Of a stretch of 64,000 nt of DNA, positions 8,185 to 17,298 are shown piece after piece. The notes under the pieces are model-generated. The model saw only the letters and a program-made list of their open reading frames with translations. It did not search any database and was not told the origin of the DNA. Position 1 is the stretch's first letter, and each line of letters opens with the position of its first letter. The position numbers and the translations under genes are program-made. Source of the DNA: Synechococcus sp. JA-2-3B'a(2-13) (GTDB taxonomy: Bacteria > Cyanobacteriota > Cyanobacteriia > Thermostichales > Thermostichaceae); NCBI RefSeq assembly GCF_000013225.1, contig NC_007776.1, positions 1,951,001 through 2,015,000 of the forward strand, written 5' to 3'.

Positions 8185-9828
8185 CTATTGGCCGTCACCC
8201 AATTCTGGGCCGAGATCCGAGATAGGGGCAATTTTGCTGAGCTTGATTTTAGGGTTGCTGGCAGCAAATTGCTGTAAAGTCCACTCGTTCTTAAACAGAA
8301 GAACGGGCCTGTCTTGAATGTCTTTAACAACTAGGGTGTTAAACAAGCTGGGAATATTCTCCAGCGCCTTCCAGCCATTCTCGACCCAGCGAGCCAGTGT
8401 GTAGGGCAACATCTCCAGTCGGGTTTCGACGTTGTATTCACTTTCAAGGCGATACTGCAAAACCTCAAACTGCAACTGGCCCACCGCTGCCACAATCGGA
8501 TCCCGTTTGGAATCGTCGATAGAGTACATGATTTGTACAGCCCCTTCTTCCCGCAGTTCCGCTACCCCTTTCTGGAACTGCTTAAACTTGGAAGGATTGG
8601 GATTCTTCAAGTAGGCAAACAGCTCAGGAGAAAAGCTAGGGATCCCGGCGTAGCGCAGCTTCGGGCCGGTGTAGATGGTATCCCCAATGGTGAAGATGCC
8701 GGGATTATTCAGGCCGATCACATCCCCAGGGTAAGCTTCATCGATGGAGATGCGCTCTTGAGCAAACAACTTCTGGGGATAAGATAGGCGAATGGGACGA
8801 TTGAGGCGGGCATGGTTGACCACCATATCCTTCTCAAACTTGCCGGAACAGATGCGCACAAAAGCAACGCGATCCCGATGGCGGGGATCCATGTTGGCCT
8901 GCAGTTTAAAGACGAAGCCCGTAAACTCAGGATGTTCGGGCGGGATTAGCCCAGCAGTGCTCTCGTGAGGCATTGGCGGTAAGGAATACTCCAAAAATGC
9001 ATTGAGGAAAAGCTCCACCCCAAAATTGGTCATGGCACTGCCGAAAAAGACCGGGGTTTGTTTGCCAGAATGCACCTGTTTTAGATCCAAGGTGGGCATG
9101 AGACCATCCAGCAGTTCCAGCTCTTCCTTGAATTGGTAATACAAGTCCTTGTCGATCAACTCCTCAATTTGCGGATCCCCAAGTTTAATGACGGTATCTT
9201 GAACTCTTAGCCGCCCCCCAGATACCCGCTCAAAGAAATGAAACTCCTGAGTTCGGCGGTCAAATAGCGCAGTAAACCGCTCGCCTGAGCCAATTGGCCA
9301 GTTGACAGGATAGGGCTTGAGGCCCAGTTCTGTCTCAATTTCATCCATCAGCTCCAAGGGATCCCGACTTGGGCGATCCATCTTGTTGATAAAGGTAAAA
9401 ATCGGCAGCCCCCGCATCTGACACACTTCAAACAGCTTGCGGGTCTGGGTTTCCAACCCTTTGCCGGCATCTTCCAGCATCACGGCATTGTCAGCCGCTG
9501 CTAGGGTGCGATAGGTGTCTTCGCTGAAGTCCTGGTGGCCGGGAGTATCCAGCAGATTGAGACGAATGTTGCGGTAATCAAATTGCAGGACGGTAGAGGT
9601 GATGGAAATACCCCGCTGCTTTTCCAGTTCCATCCAGTCGGAAGTGGCCCGCTTTTGCGCCCGACGGGCCTTCACAGCTCCCGCTTCTTGAATGGCCCCC
9701 CCGTACAACAGCAGCTTTTCGGTGAGGGTGGTCTTCCCCGCATCGGGATGGGAAATAATGGCAAAGGTGCGCCGTTGCTCTACAGCTTTGGCCAAATCAA
9801 GTTCTTTCATCAACTGTTGCCGCTCCAC
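8185..9828 (-). CDS. prfC: peptide chain release factor 3
   Basis: RF3 is the GTPase that removes RF1/RF2 from the ribosome after peptide release. At 547 residues it is of normal length. G1 is [16 protein letters not shown], the switch region has [14 protein letters not shown]3 is [15 protein letters not shown]4 is INKMDRPS. The segment [18 protein letters not shown] separates RF3 from EF-G. The C-terminal domain has [19 protein letters not shown]. The ORF begins with GTG at 9828; an ATG at 9810 (MKELDLAK) is an alternative. It stands alone, followed by an inverted repeat and the aminotransferase gene. Confidence 0.97.
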   Translation of the reverse strand: MERQQLMKELDLAKAVEQRRTFAIISHPDAGKTTLTEKLLLYGGAIQEAGAVKARRAQKRATSDWMELEKQRGISITSTVLQFDYRNIRLNLLDTPGHQDFSEDTYRTLAAADNAVMLEDAGKGLETQTRKLFEVCQMRGLPIFTFINKMDRPSRDPLELMDEIETELGLKPYPVNWPIGSGERFTALFDRRTQEFHFFERVSGGRLRVQDTVIKLGDPQIEELIDKDLYYQFKEELELLDGLMPTLDLKQVHSGKQTPVFFGSAMTNFGVELFLNAFLEYSLPPMPHESTAGLIPPEHPEFTGFVFKLQANMDPRHRDRVAFVRICSGKFEKDMVVNHARLNRPIRLSYPQKLFAQERISIDEAYPGDVIGLNNPGIFTIGDTIYTGPKLRYAGIPSFSPELFAYLKNPNPSKFKQFQKGVAELREEGAVQIMYSIDDSKRDPIVAAVGQLQFEVLQYRLESEYNVETRLEMLPYTLARWVENGWKALENIPSLFNTLVVKDIQDRPVLLFKNEWTLQQFAASNPKIKLSKIAPISDLGPELGDGQ

Positions 9829-10104
9829 TACAACCTGGTCGCCTTAAAGAAGATTCCGCCGCGATGTTGTCCCCTAAAGGATGGGAGAAATACGGAGAAG
9901 GAAAAAATAGAAAATCAGTGGGAAATACGCTTGAGAATAATGAGGTTGGGTTGCCGCCAGGTAGCGAGGGGGAGAGAGCACAGGCCGAAAAGCGCGAAAA
10001 GCCAACAGAACCATTTTGACCCTAGCACAGGAACAGGGATCCCTGTTGTCTGGCATACTGGCGGAGATCTTGAGGGGGAATTTCCCAGGCCAACCGGCCA
10101 GAAC

Positions 10105-10938
10105 TCAAAGCAGATGCTGCTCGTTGTTGTTGCGCAACGCTGACGTGAAGAGCAGTTGCTCAATCGTGGCAATGGTGAAGTTTTGGCTGATCACCAGCCG
10201 CTCGACGCGAATGCGGTGGGCTTGCAGGAGGCAATCTTGCTGCAAGGGCTTGGGCAATTGTTCCCAATGATCCAGCAAGACTTCCAGCAAAATCTCGCCC
10301 GGTAGGCCGGTGGCGCTTTCCAGGGATCCCAGCTTTTCTACCCTCTCGGCAGACCATTTGAGGGTAAGCTTTTGCAGGCCCAGTTGTGCATCCAGAGCCT
10401 CGCGGGGATCCGACTGGGCACCCTGCCCATTGGGGGTGCCATTGCGGCGAACCCCATTGTCGGTGCAAGCAGTAGCAGGGGGCAAAAGCTCGGCTGGCTT
10501 TTCAGTTGGCAGCGAAGTATTGGCCCATTTGGCCAGACTGACCTGGGGTGGGGAGACAACCCTTTCCACCTCGACCGGAGCGGGCGACAAGTTGGACAAG
10601 GGATCCGCATCCCGAGAAGGAGCTTCAGGTGTGGAGAGCACACTGGCCAGGAGAGGCATCCGTCCTGCCTCTGGTGGGGTTGTGGCAACCTGGCACAGAG
10701 GGGACGAGGCGGCGGCAGATGGATCGGGCTCAACATCTAATGCCGCAGGGTGAGGCAGATCCAGGGAATCCGTCCCCCTGTTGTCCTCTGGACGGTGCGG
10801 AGCCTCAACGCCATCGGCAGCCGTAGGCGCAAGTTCCATCGGCTCTGGCTGCTTATTCACCCCCATGCGCGAGAGCAAATCTGCCTTGGTGGGGCCGGTG
10901 GGCAATTTTTTTTTGGGAGGCTTCTTGGCGGTAGCCAT
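10105..10938 (-). CDS. hypothetical partner of ParA-like ATPase; basic N-tail, disordered middle
   Basis: The ATG at 10938 lies one base after the stop of the ParA-like gene, so the two are almost certainly co-translated; an upstream ATG (10974) would overlap parA and is less likely. The 277-residue product has three parts: a strongly basic start (MATAKKPPKKKLPTGPTK), a long proline/serine/acidic low-complexity middle, and a folded C-terminal ~75 residues (KLTLKWSAERVEKLGSLE ... LLDHWEQLPKPLQQDCLLQA). A basic N-tail next to a ParA is what ParB-like and McdB-like activators have, but no family was recognised. The last codons contain a GCGTTGCGCAAC motif resembling the dispersed R1 repeat. Confidence 0.65.
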   Translation of the reverse strand: MATAKKPPKKKLPTGPTKADLLSRMGVNKQPEPMELAPTAADGVEAPHRPEDNRGTDSLDLPHPAALDVEPDPSAAASSPLCQVATTPPEAGRMPLLASVLSTPEAPSRDADPLSNLSPAPVEVERVVSPPQVSLAKWANTSLPTEKPAELLPPATACTDNGVRRNGTPNGQGAQSDPREALDAQLGLQKLTLKWSAERVEKLGSLESATGLPGEILLEVLLDHWEQLPKPLQQDCLLQAHRIRVERLVISQNFTIATIEQLLFTSALRNNNEQHLL

Positions 10939-10939
10939 G

Positions 10940-11740
10940 TTAGCGGGCCTCCAACACAGCCTTGAGGACCTCACGATAAGGTTGGGCCAGGAGATCTTCC
11001 CCCGCCTCCGCCAAGGACCAGCCCATGCTGTTGGTTTGCTGCACCACTGTACTTTGCCGCACCGGCGTGAAAATGGGGATCCCTTGCATCATTTCCGCCA
11101 AGGCTTCCACCGCGGCCCGCGACATTTTGGTGCGGTTGTTGCCCACCCACTGTTCCCGTGTGGGGAGCACCCCCAAAAACTTGGGCACATGAAAATCCAG
11201 CTCTTCCAATTCTTTCAACAGCACCAGGGTACTTAGGGCCCCCATCACCCCCTTTTGGGTACATTCCGTCGGCACCACCAGCAGATCGGCGCTGAGAATG
11301 CTGTTGTAGGTGAGCAACCCTTTCGAGGGGGGGCTGTCGATGACCAAAAAGTCATACTCCGGCAGAATCGGTCGCAAAGCCCGCTTCAAAAACAGCTCCC
11401 GCCCCGGCTCCATCACGATCGCATCCATAGCCCGCGAGAGACTGTAATCGCTGGGGGCCAACCACAGCCGCTCCTGGCGATCCTCATTCAACGGCGGACG
11501 GATAATCTCCCGAATGTGAACCCGATCCGCCCCCGGCAAAATCGTCTCGGCAATGGTGGCCGACTCCGACAGATCCGTCCAGCCCATCCACTGGCTCAGG
11601 TTGCCCTGTGGGTCAAAGTCAACGGCCAGCGTCTTGCCATGCTCGGCCAACATGATGGCCAGGTTGAGGGCGGCTGTGGTCTTTCCGGATCCCCCACTCA
11701 AACAGGCAACGGTGATGACAAGCGCCGTTCTGCCAGACAT
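10940..11740 (-). CDS. ParA/McdA-like positioning ATPase lacking the signature lysine
   Basis: A 266-residue P-loop ATPase of the ParA/MinD superfamily. The Walker A region reads CLSGGSGKTTAALNLA: the ParA-defining KGGxGKT lysine is serine here, while the catalytic GKTT is kept. Walker A' is LAVDFDPQGNLSQWMG and Walker B is YDFLVIDSPPSKGLL, followed by VVPTECTQKGVMGA. Loss of the signature lysine is known for the carboxysome-positioning ATPase McdA of Synechococcus elongatus. The gene is followed after one base by a partner with a basic N-tail, as in McdAB and ParAB pairs. It is unlikely to be the main chromosome ParA, because no parB-like gene is present. Cargo is inference. Confidence 0.85.
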   Translation of the reverse strand: MSGRTALVITVACLSGGSGKTTAALNLAIMLAEHGKTLAVDFDPQGNLSQWMGWTDLSESATIAETILPGADRVHIREIIRPPLNEDRQERLWLAPSDYSLSRAMDAIVMEPGRELFLKRALRPILPEYDFLVIDSPPSKGLLTYNSILSADLLVVPTECTQKGVMGALSTLVLLKELEELDFHVPKFLGVLPTREQWVGNNRTKMSRAAVEALAEMMQGIPIFTPVRQSTVVQQTNSMGWSLAEAGEDLLAQPYREVLKAVLEAR

Positions 11741-11898
11741 GAGTTATCCCCTCGTAGCCCATCCCCTAACACTATAGCTAGGGTTAAGCAATAGTGTTCA
11801 CACTTCAGATAGGGATCCCGCCGCTGGGAATGGCCTACAGGGATCCAGCCGCTGGGAGCTGAGCTTCCTCAGTTCTTTTCGATCCTCGGATTGAATTC

Positions 11899-13080
11899 TC
11901 AGAGGGAAGACACAAACCGGTGCAGCCGCTGCAGCCCTTTTTCGAGGGTGGTGCGATCGGCAGCATAGGAAAGGCGAATGTAGGAATCTGCCCCAAAGGC
12001 TACCCCCGGCACAGCAGCCACGTGGTGTTCCTTGAGCAGCTGCCGGCAAAACTCCACCGAACTTAACCCGGTTTGGCCGATGTTGACAAACACATAAAAT
12101 GCACCTTCTGGCTCCGGGCAAGTCGCCCCTGGCAAGGTGCGGATCCCGTCCAGCATCAGATCCCGCCGCTGCCAGAATTCTTGGCGCATTTTTTCCACAG
12201 CCGCTGCCGATAGGGGGCTGGTCAGGGCTTCCAGAGCACCGTACTGGGCGAAGGTGCAGACATTGGAGGTGCTGTGGCTTTGCAGGTTGATGGCCGCCTC
12301 AATGATGGGCTTGGGCCCGGCCAAGTAGCCCACCCGCCAGCCGGTCATGGCGTAGGCTTTGGCAAAGCCACTGCTGAGAATCAGGCGCGGCATCAAGTCA
12401 GGGCAAAGGGATCCCAGGCTGATGTGGCGGGCTTGTCCATAAACCAGCTTTTCGTAGATCTCGTCGCAGATCACGTACAGATGGGGGGCGGAGAGGATCA
12501 CCTCTGCCAGAGCTGCCAGCTCGTGCTGGTGGTAAACGGCTCCGGTGGGGTTGGCCGGCGAGTTGAGAATCAGCAGCTTGCTACGGGGGGTGAGGGCCTG
12601 GCGCAGTTGGGCGGCGGTGAGCTTGAACCCCTGGGCCTCTTCCGTCTGCACCTGCACAACCTTTGCCCCTGCCAAAATGGCAATTTCGGGGTAGCTGACC
12701 CAGTAGGGAACAGGCAGGATCACTTCATCGCCGGGATCCAGCAGCACCATGGCCAGGTTAAACAGGGTTTGCTTGCCGCCGTTGCTGATCAGGATTTGGT
12801 CGTGGCTGAACTCCAGGCCGTTTTCCTGCCGCAGCTTATCGGCCACTGCTTGGCGAAGGGCGGGGATCCCAGCGGTGGGGCCGTAACGGGTTTTGCCCTC
12901 TTCCAGAGCACGGATGGCCGCGGCCCGAATGTGGTCAGGCGTATCGAAATCCGGCTCGCCCGCGCTCAAGCTACACACATCCAGCCCCTCTGCCTGCATG
13001 GCTTTAGCCAGAGCCGAAATGGATAGCGTGGGGGAAGGGGATAGATGGGCGACCCGTTGGGACAAGCCGGCAGCAGACAC
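11899..13080 (-). CDS. aspC: class I aspartate-type aminotransferase
   Basis: A fold-type I PLP enzyme moving the amino group between aspartate and 2-oxoglutarate or related pairs. Visible are LSAGEPDFDTP, YGPTAGIPALRQAVA, ISNGGKQTLFN, NSPANPTGAVY (binding asparagine), VICDEIYEKLVYG (binding aspartate/tyrosine) and SSGFAKAYAMTGWRVGYLAG with the Schiff-base lysine. The ATG at 13080 gives 393 residues, the normal size; an upstream TTG at 13131 would add 17 non-conserved residues. It follows a hypothetical gene and ftsX on the same strand with short gaps. Other possibilities are LL-diaminopimelate or prephenate specificity within subgroup 1-beta. Confidence 0.92.
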   Translation of the reverse strand: MSAAGLSQRVAHLSPSPTLSISALAKAMQAEGLDVCSLSAGEPDFDTPDHIRAAAIRALEEGKTRYGPTAGIPALRQAVADKLRQENGLEFSHDQILISNGGKQTLFNLAMVLLDPGDEVILPVPYWVSYPEIAILAGAKVVQVQTEEAQGFKLTAAQLRQALTPRSKLLILNSPANPTGAVYHQHELAALAEVILSAPHLYVICDEIYEKLVYGQARHISLGSLCPDLMPRLILSSGFAKAYAMTGWRVGYLAGPKPIIEAAINLQSHSTSNVCTFAQYGALEALTSPLSAAAVEKMRQEFWQRRDLMLDGIRTLPGATCPEPEGAFYVFVNIGQTGLSSVEFCRQLLKEHHVAAVPGVAFGADSYIRLSYAADRTTLEKGLQRLHRFVSSL

Positions 13081-13140
13081 CATCGGTTGGGAAGCTCTTT
13101 GGTTTATTTTAAGGTTCTCAAGCAGGGCCAATCTAGATAG

Positions 13141-13743
13141 CTAGGCTACTGCGGTCAACAGGCGGGTACCATCCACCAACAGCAGTTTGTTGCCCTCTCG
13201 CTCTGCCAACAGATCCCAAAACTCGCCCGCCACAGCTCCGGGCAAGAACCCTTCCAAGCGCAATTGCAGAGGAGCAAATTGCTTGGTTCCCTGGGGCTTG
13301 CGCCGCACGGTCACCTCAACAAAGCCATCGTGGGGCTCGACAATGCCGCGGATGTTAAAGCCTTCCTCTGTGTCCTCAGGGGCAGGCAAAAACGGTTCTT
13401 CTTCCCACTCTGGGTCTTGCTCCTCTTCCGGCAGGGCCAGGATGCGGATGATGCTCAAGCCCAAAGCCCCCCCTGAACGCGGCTGCGGCTGCACGTAGTA
13501 CCAGTAGGTATGGCCGCTCTTGATGCAGTGCTCGAAGGGGCCGAGAAGCTCGGCGCGTCCGGGGGTAGCCGGATATTCTGCTCCGTCAGAGGCAACCAAG
13601 GTTGCCTGCGCATAAGTCTTGGGGATCGATTTCAGGGATCCCTTAATCAGGCCCAAAGCGCGGAACTGGTAGGGGTGGGCGGGAGGAGGCAATGGGTTCA
13701 TGGCGGCCAGATCTTGGAAAGCCAGGGAAGTAGAGTCCATCAT
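13141..13743 (-). CDS. conserved-looking hypothetical protein
   Basis: A 200-residue soluble protein with two segments separated by an acidic linker (EEEQDPEWEEEPFLPAPEDTEE, about residues 110-130). The first half contains FRALGLIKGSLKSI and HTYWYYVQPQP; the second contains VEVTVRRKPQG and LQLRLEGFLPG. No catalytic motif or membrane segment is present and I do not recognise the family. The ATG-ATG start follows TCCTATAAG-like sequence rather than a strong ribosome site. It lies between ftsX (61 bp upstream) and the aminotransferase (61 bp downstream), all on the minus strand, so co-transcription is plausible. Confidence 0.65.
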   Translation of the reverse strand: MMDSTSLAFQDLAAMNPLPPPAHPYQFRALGLIKGSLKSIPKTYAQATLVASDGAEYPATPGRAELLGPFEHCIKSGHTYWYYVQPQPRSGGALGLSIIRILALPEEEQDPEWEEEPFLPAPEDTEEGFNIRGIVEPHDGFVEVTVRRKPQGTKQFAPLQLRLEGFLPGAVAGEFWDLLAEREGNKLLLVDGTRLLTAVA

Positions 13744-13804
13744 CTTATCCTATGGCGATCCTCAGATTGGAATATCCAGGGCTTTCCTCAGCATCGCCTC
13801 CAGC

Positions 13805-14716
13805 TCATCGCCCTGCCGACTTGCGCACCGCGATCAAGCTGCTGGTGGTGCCCAGAAAAACCCCCATCCCCAACAACATCGACGGCAAGAGCCAAAACTC
13901 CAGTTGGCTGCGATCTGCCTGCATCACCTTGAGGAAGGGCAAGACAATCAACTGCTCCAGCAGCTCCTGCAGCAACTGCTGGGATCCCAAGATCAATCCC
14001 CAAGCTCCCACTGCGCTGATCACCCCAAACAGGCACCCTTGCAAAATAAAGGGCAAGTAAATCCAGGCTGCCGTCGCCCCCACCAATTGCATCACCTCGA
14101 TCTCCCGCCGCCGCGCCATGACGATGAGGCGAATGGTGGTGGTGATGACCGCCACCGCTGTCAGGGCCAACACGCCGGTAATGGTCAGGGATCCCAGCCG
14201 TAGCATGTCCTGGAGCTGGGCCAGTTGCTCCACAATGCGGTCGCCGTAGTAGACCTCATCCACCCCTTCCAGTTGGCGAATCTGCTCCGCCACTTCCCCC
14301 AAGGCTTCGGTGGAATCCGCCTTAACCCGCAGAGCATCCACCAAGGGGTTCTCCCCCAACTGGGTTTCCATGGCCGCCTCGTCTTGGATCCCCATCTCGA
14401 TCAAGAGGGTGCGCCAAGCTTGGTCTTTGGTGATGACCTTCACCTCGGCCACATGAGGCAGTTGGGCGACCTGAGGTTGCAGCTCCACCCCCTGCCGTTC
14501 CGGCTCCAGGTAGACGGAGATCTCCAGTTGTCCTCCCAGCGACTGCACCGTGGCATCCAGGCCCCAGGACAGCTCAACGCCGATCCCCACCAAGAACAGC
14601 AACACCAGCAGGGTGCTCACAGCGGCCCAGTTCAGCCAGCCCCCCCGCCGCAACCCCAAAAAAGTCTCCTGTAGGAGATAGCGGATTTTATTGAGAAATC
14701 GGGAGAGAGATTGCAT
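13805..14716 (-). CDS. ftsX: cell-division ABC permease FtsX
   Basis: FtsX, with FtsE, couples ATP hydrolysis to activation of peptidoglycan hydrolases at the division site. The product (303 residues from the ATG at 14716, preceded by GGAG) has a short cytoplasmic start ETFLGLRRGGW, a first membrane segment (STLLVLLFLVGIGVEL), a periplasmic domain of about 120 residues (EISVYLEP ... VDEVYYGD), then three membrane segments, with VMARRREIEVMQLVGAT between them. Its normal partner ftsE is not adjacent: it lies 8.4 kb away at 23254, with a transporter operon and metE in between and a duplicated ftsE tail upstream of ftsX. The two earlier in-frame ATGs lack good ribosome sites. Confidence 0.92.
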   Translation of the reverse strand: MQSLSRFLNKIRYLLQETFLGLRRGGWLNWAAVSTLLVLLFLVGIGVELSWGLDATVQSLGGQLEISVYLEPERQGVELQPQVAQLPHVAEVKVITKDQAWRTLLIEMGIQDEAAMETQLGENPLVDALRVKADSTEALGEVAEQIRQLEGVDEVYYGDRIVEQLAQLQDMLRLGSLTITGVLALTAVAVITTTIRLIVMARRREIEVMQLVGATAAWIYLPFILQGCLFGVISAVGAWGLILGSQQLLQELLEQLIVLPFLKVMQADRSQLEFWLLPSMLLGMGVFLGTTSSLIAVRKSAGR

Positions 14717-14806
14717 GCTGTTCTCCATCCAACAATCAATGGGCTCAGACCCTTGCCCCCTGGAGCTCAACAGAGCCTGTGGAGAGCAAAATAGGGATCC
14801 CGGCAG

Positions 14807-14903
14807 CCCTCAGCGCAGATCATACAGGCGCCCTCCCTCCATGCGCACCACCCGGTGGCCGGCCCGCTCCACCAGATAGGGGTCATGGCTGGTCATGATG
14901 ACG
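14807..14903. repeat. copy A of 97-bp perfect direct repeat (ftsE 3' end)
   Basis: Bases 14807-14903 are identical to 23251-23347, the last codons of ftsE plus its stop. Weaker similarity continues to about 14780 (AGAGCAAAATAGGGATCCCGG versus AGAGCAAAGTAGGGATCCCGG). Offset between copies is 8444 bp. This copy forms the 3' end of the importer ATPase gene. Confidence 0.95.
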
Positions 14904-15484
14904 TAGCGGCTGCAGAGCCGTTCCAGGAGAAAGCGATCATGACTGATGACCAAAAGCCCCATCTGATGTGCCCGCCCATAGGCCAAGACAGCTTGCCAGA
15001 TCAGGGCTTGGGTATTGGCGTCGAGCATGGCTGTCATCTCATCTGCAATCAAATAGCGAGTTTGTGGGTTGAGAACCCGGGCGATGACAACCCGCTGCAA
15101 TTCTCCCCCGCTTAGCTCATGGGGATAGCGGTTGAGCCAACTGGGGGAAATGCCTAAGGTGTGGAGAACCTCTGGCTGGGGAGGAGGCCCTTCCCGCAAG
15201 ACCTGAGCTATGCGCCAGTGGGGGTTAACGGCCTGCTCTGGATGTTGAAAGACAAGCTGCACTGGGCAGTACCCTCGCCGAGGCAAAGGCTGCCCTGTCA
15301 CACTCACCCGACCTTGGCTGGGGGTAAGGTAGCCCGCCAGCAACTTGGCCAGAGTAGTTTTGCCAAAACCAGAGGGAGCCATCAGCCCTACGACTTCCCC
15401 AAGTTCTACTTGAAGGGTCTGATCTTGCACCACCCAAGGCAGATGCCGTCCATAGCGAAACCAGAGATGCTCACCCTTGAGCAT
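14810..15484 (-). CDS. importer ATPase 2 (OppF/NikE-like), chimeric with FtsE C-terminus
   Basis: A 224-residue ABC ATPase with Walker A APSGFGKTTLAKLL, signature LSGGELQRVVIARV and Walker B RYLIADEMTAMLD. The usual catalytic DEP is DEM here. After the H-loop ISHDRFLLERLCSRY the sequence switches to VIMTSHDPYLVERAGHRVV and continues identically to the FtsE C-terminus, giving a second H-loop-like SHD. The native OppF/NikE tail is missing. The DNA of this tail is the 97-bp repeat shared with ftsE. The start overlaps the upstream ATPase gene by 14 bases, the last member of a tightly coupled five-gene set. Whether the chimera still works is unknown. Confidence 0.85.
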   Translation of the reverse strand: MLKGEHLWFRYGRHLPWVVQDQTLQVELGEVVGLMAPSGFGKTTLAKLLAGYLTPSQGRVSVTGQPLPRRGYCPVQLVFQHPEQAVNPHWRIAQVLREGPPPQPEVLHTLGISPSWLNRYPHELSGGELQRVVIARVLNPQTRYLIADEMTAMLDANTQALIWQAVLAYGRAHQMGLLVISHDRFLLERLCSRYVIMTSHDPYLVERAGHRVVRMEGGRLYDLR

Positions 15485-16400
15485 GGATACACCTCACCCA
15501 CCCTCCTCCAACCGCCCGCAGAGGCGGATGCTCAGCTCGACAGATTTCACTTGCCCAGGGGCAGCGATCCCCAAACAAACAACCCGCAGGCAGTGCCTCA
15601 GGGTCAGGCTGGTTGCCCGGCAGGGGAGCAAACTCATTTTGGGGCAGGGATCGCCACAGAGCTTGAGTGTAGGGGTGGCGCAAGTTTCCCCTTTCGAAAT
15701 CCTGAGCCGAGGCCAACTCGACTGTAGTGCCCGCATAGAAGACTGCCACTCGATCTGCCACCGACAACGCCGCCTGAATATCGTGTGTAATCAACATAAC
15801 GCCTCGGCCCTCCTGGGCCAGTTCCCGCAGATGGGCAAGGGTCTCAGCCACCACCTCCGCGTCCAAGCCTGGCGTGGGCTCGTCGGCTATCACCAGCTTG
15901 GCTCTGCTAACTGCCGCCGTCGATACCAGCACCCGCCGTGCCATGCCTCCGGAGAGCTGGAAAGGGTAGAGGCCCTCTGTTCCCGGCGGCAAGCTATAGC
16001 GGGCAAAGATGCGGCTCACTGCTCTACGGGCCTCGCCTTGGGAGGCACCGCTGAGCCGAGCTACCCGCTGTACCTGGGATCCTACTTGCATGAGGGGATC
16101 CAGGTAGTCCACAGACTGGGGGATGAGAGCAATGGCCTTGCCGCGCAGTTGCCTACACCGCTCAGGGGTCAAGGGCTGCCCCTGAAATAGGAGAGTACCG
16201 CGCAGGGTAGCGTTCTCTGGCAAAAGACCCAAGAGGGCATGGGCCAGCAAACTTTTGCCCGATCCGCTGGCCCCCACCACTGCCACCACCTCCCCTGCCT
16301 TAACCTCCAGATCCAGATCTGTAATCACCTGAAGGTAGCGGCGGCGCAGCCCCCGCTCGTATCGGCTGAACCTAATGTTTAGGCCGGAGACCACCAACAT
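15471..16400 (-). CDS. importer ATPase 1 (OppD/NikD-like)
   Basis: A 309-residue ATP-binding subunit of a peptide/nickel-type ABC importer. Walker A is VGASGSGKSLLAHALLG, signature is FQLSGGMARRVLVSTA, Walker B is LVIADEPTPGLD and the H-loop is LITHDIQAAL. The C-terminal oligopeptide-transporter extension is present with its cysteine pattern (PAGCLFGDRCPWASEICR), which in OppD/DppD homologues can hold an iron-sulfur cluster. The ATG at 16400 follows AGGAG and lies 4 bases after the permease stop; longer N-terminal extensions overlap that gene. It is coupled by a 14-base overlap to the next ATPase gene. Confidence 0.88.
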   Translation of the reverse strand: MLVVSGLNIRFSRYERGLRRRYLQVITDLDLEVKAGEVVAVVGASGSGKSLLAHALLGLLPENATLRGTLLFQGQPLTPERCRQLRGKAIALIPQSVDYLDPLMQVGSQVQRVARLSGASQGEARRAVSRIFARYSLPPGTEGLYPFQLSGGMARRVLVSTAAVSRAKLVIADEPTPGLDAEVVAETLAHLRELAQEGRGVMLITHDIQAALSVADRVAVFYAGTTVELASAQDFERGNLRHPYTQALWRSLPQNEFAPLPGNQPDPEALPAGCLFGDRCPWASEICRAEHPPLRAVGGGWVRCIHAQG

Positions 16401-16404
16401 TTCC

Positions 16405-17298
16405 CTACTCCTGAGCCGTACGCGGATTGAGAAGGGCCTGCAGGTTTTCTCCCAGCCAGTCAAAAGCCTTGACCGACAGCAGCAGCAGCAGTCCAGGCAT
16501 AACCCCCAGCCACCAGTAGCCGGTGGAGAGGTGGCGCATGGATTCGGCCAGAATAATGCCGATGGCCGGTAGGTGCGGCGAAATACCTACCCCAATGAAT
16601 GAGAGGGCTGCTTCGTGCAAAATGGCGTGGGGAAACAGCAGAATAAGTCCCACTAGGAGCTGGGGCAAAATGTGAGGCATCATATGGTAGCGGGCAACCC
16701 AGAGGGAAGAGCGGCCCAGTCGGTAAGAACTCTGGGCATAGTCAGAACTGCTGACCTGTAACACCTCGGCCCGCACCAGGCGCGCTAGGCTGGGCCAGTG
16801 GGTGAGGGCAACGGCAACAATGACTCCCCGAACTCCGCCGCCGACAGCAAAAGCTATAAGGATCTGCACCACCAGGTGAGGCAGGCTGAAACATAGGTCA
16901 ATCATCCAGCAGATCGAGGCATCCACCCAGCCTCCCACCGTGCCACTCACCAAACCCAAAACAGCGGCGATCACCACGCTGACGGCGGCAGCCAGCATGC
17001 CTACCCACAGACTAAGGGACATCCCGTGCAAGGATCGGGCCAGCATATCCCGCCCCAGCCAGTCGGTGCCGAAGGGATGGGCCAGGGAAGGAGGCTGATT
17101 CCGCTGAGTTAGGTTCGGGCTCAGTCCGGTATCGCCGATAAGCCCAGCGCTGCAGAGGATAGACACCAAAAAAAAAGCACACAGTCCAATTGCCCACAGA
17201 GTCTGCCGCCTGCGCTCTCCTTTGACAGAGGACTCTGAGAATTTCATCCCCCCATCGGCATCAGCAGCAGCAACACGAGGCGATGCAAAAGGGATCAT
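16405..17298 (-). CDS. importer permease 2 (DppC/NikC-like)
   Basis: A 297-residue inner-membrane permease. After a hydrophilic N-terminus come a first membrane segment (AIGLCAFFLVSILCSAG), the family phrase HPFGTDWLGRDMLARSLHG, and five further membrane segments. The EAA loop that docks on the ATPase is visible as ALSFIGVGISPHLPAIGIIL. The start overlaps the stop of the upstream permease as ATGA (17298-17295), so translation is coupled. Its partners are the permease at 17295-18296, two ATPases downstream and the binding lipoprotein upstream. Confidence 0.9.
   Translation of the reverse strand: MIPFASPRVAAADADGGMKFSESSVKGERRRQTLWAIGLCAFFLVSILCSAGLIGDTGLSPNLTQRNQPPSLAHPFGTDWLGRDMLARSLHGMSLSLWVGMLAAAVSVVIAAVLGLVSGTVGGWVDASICWMIDLCFSLPHLVVQILIAFAVGGGVRGVIVAVALTHWPSLARLVRAEVLQVSSSDYAQSSYRLGRSSLWVARYHMMPHILPQLLVGLILLFPHAILHEAALSFIGVGISPHLPAIGIILAESMRHLSTGYWWLGVMPGLLLLLSVKAFDWLGENLQALLNPRTAQE

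Noticed and set aside
9874-10172. Small minus-strand frames between prfC and the ParA partner gene
   Set aside because: No conserved small photosystem or other protein could be recognised.
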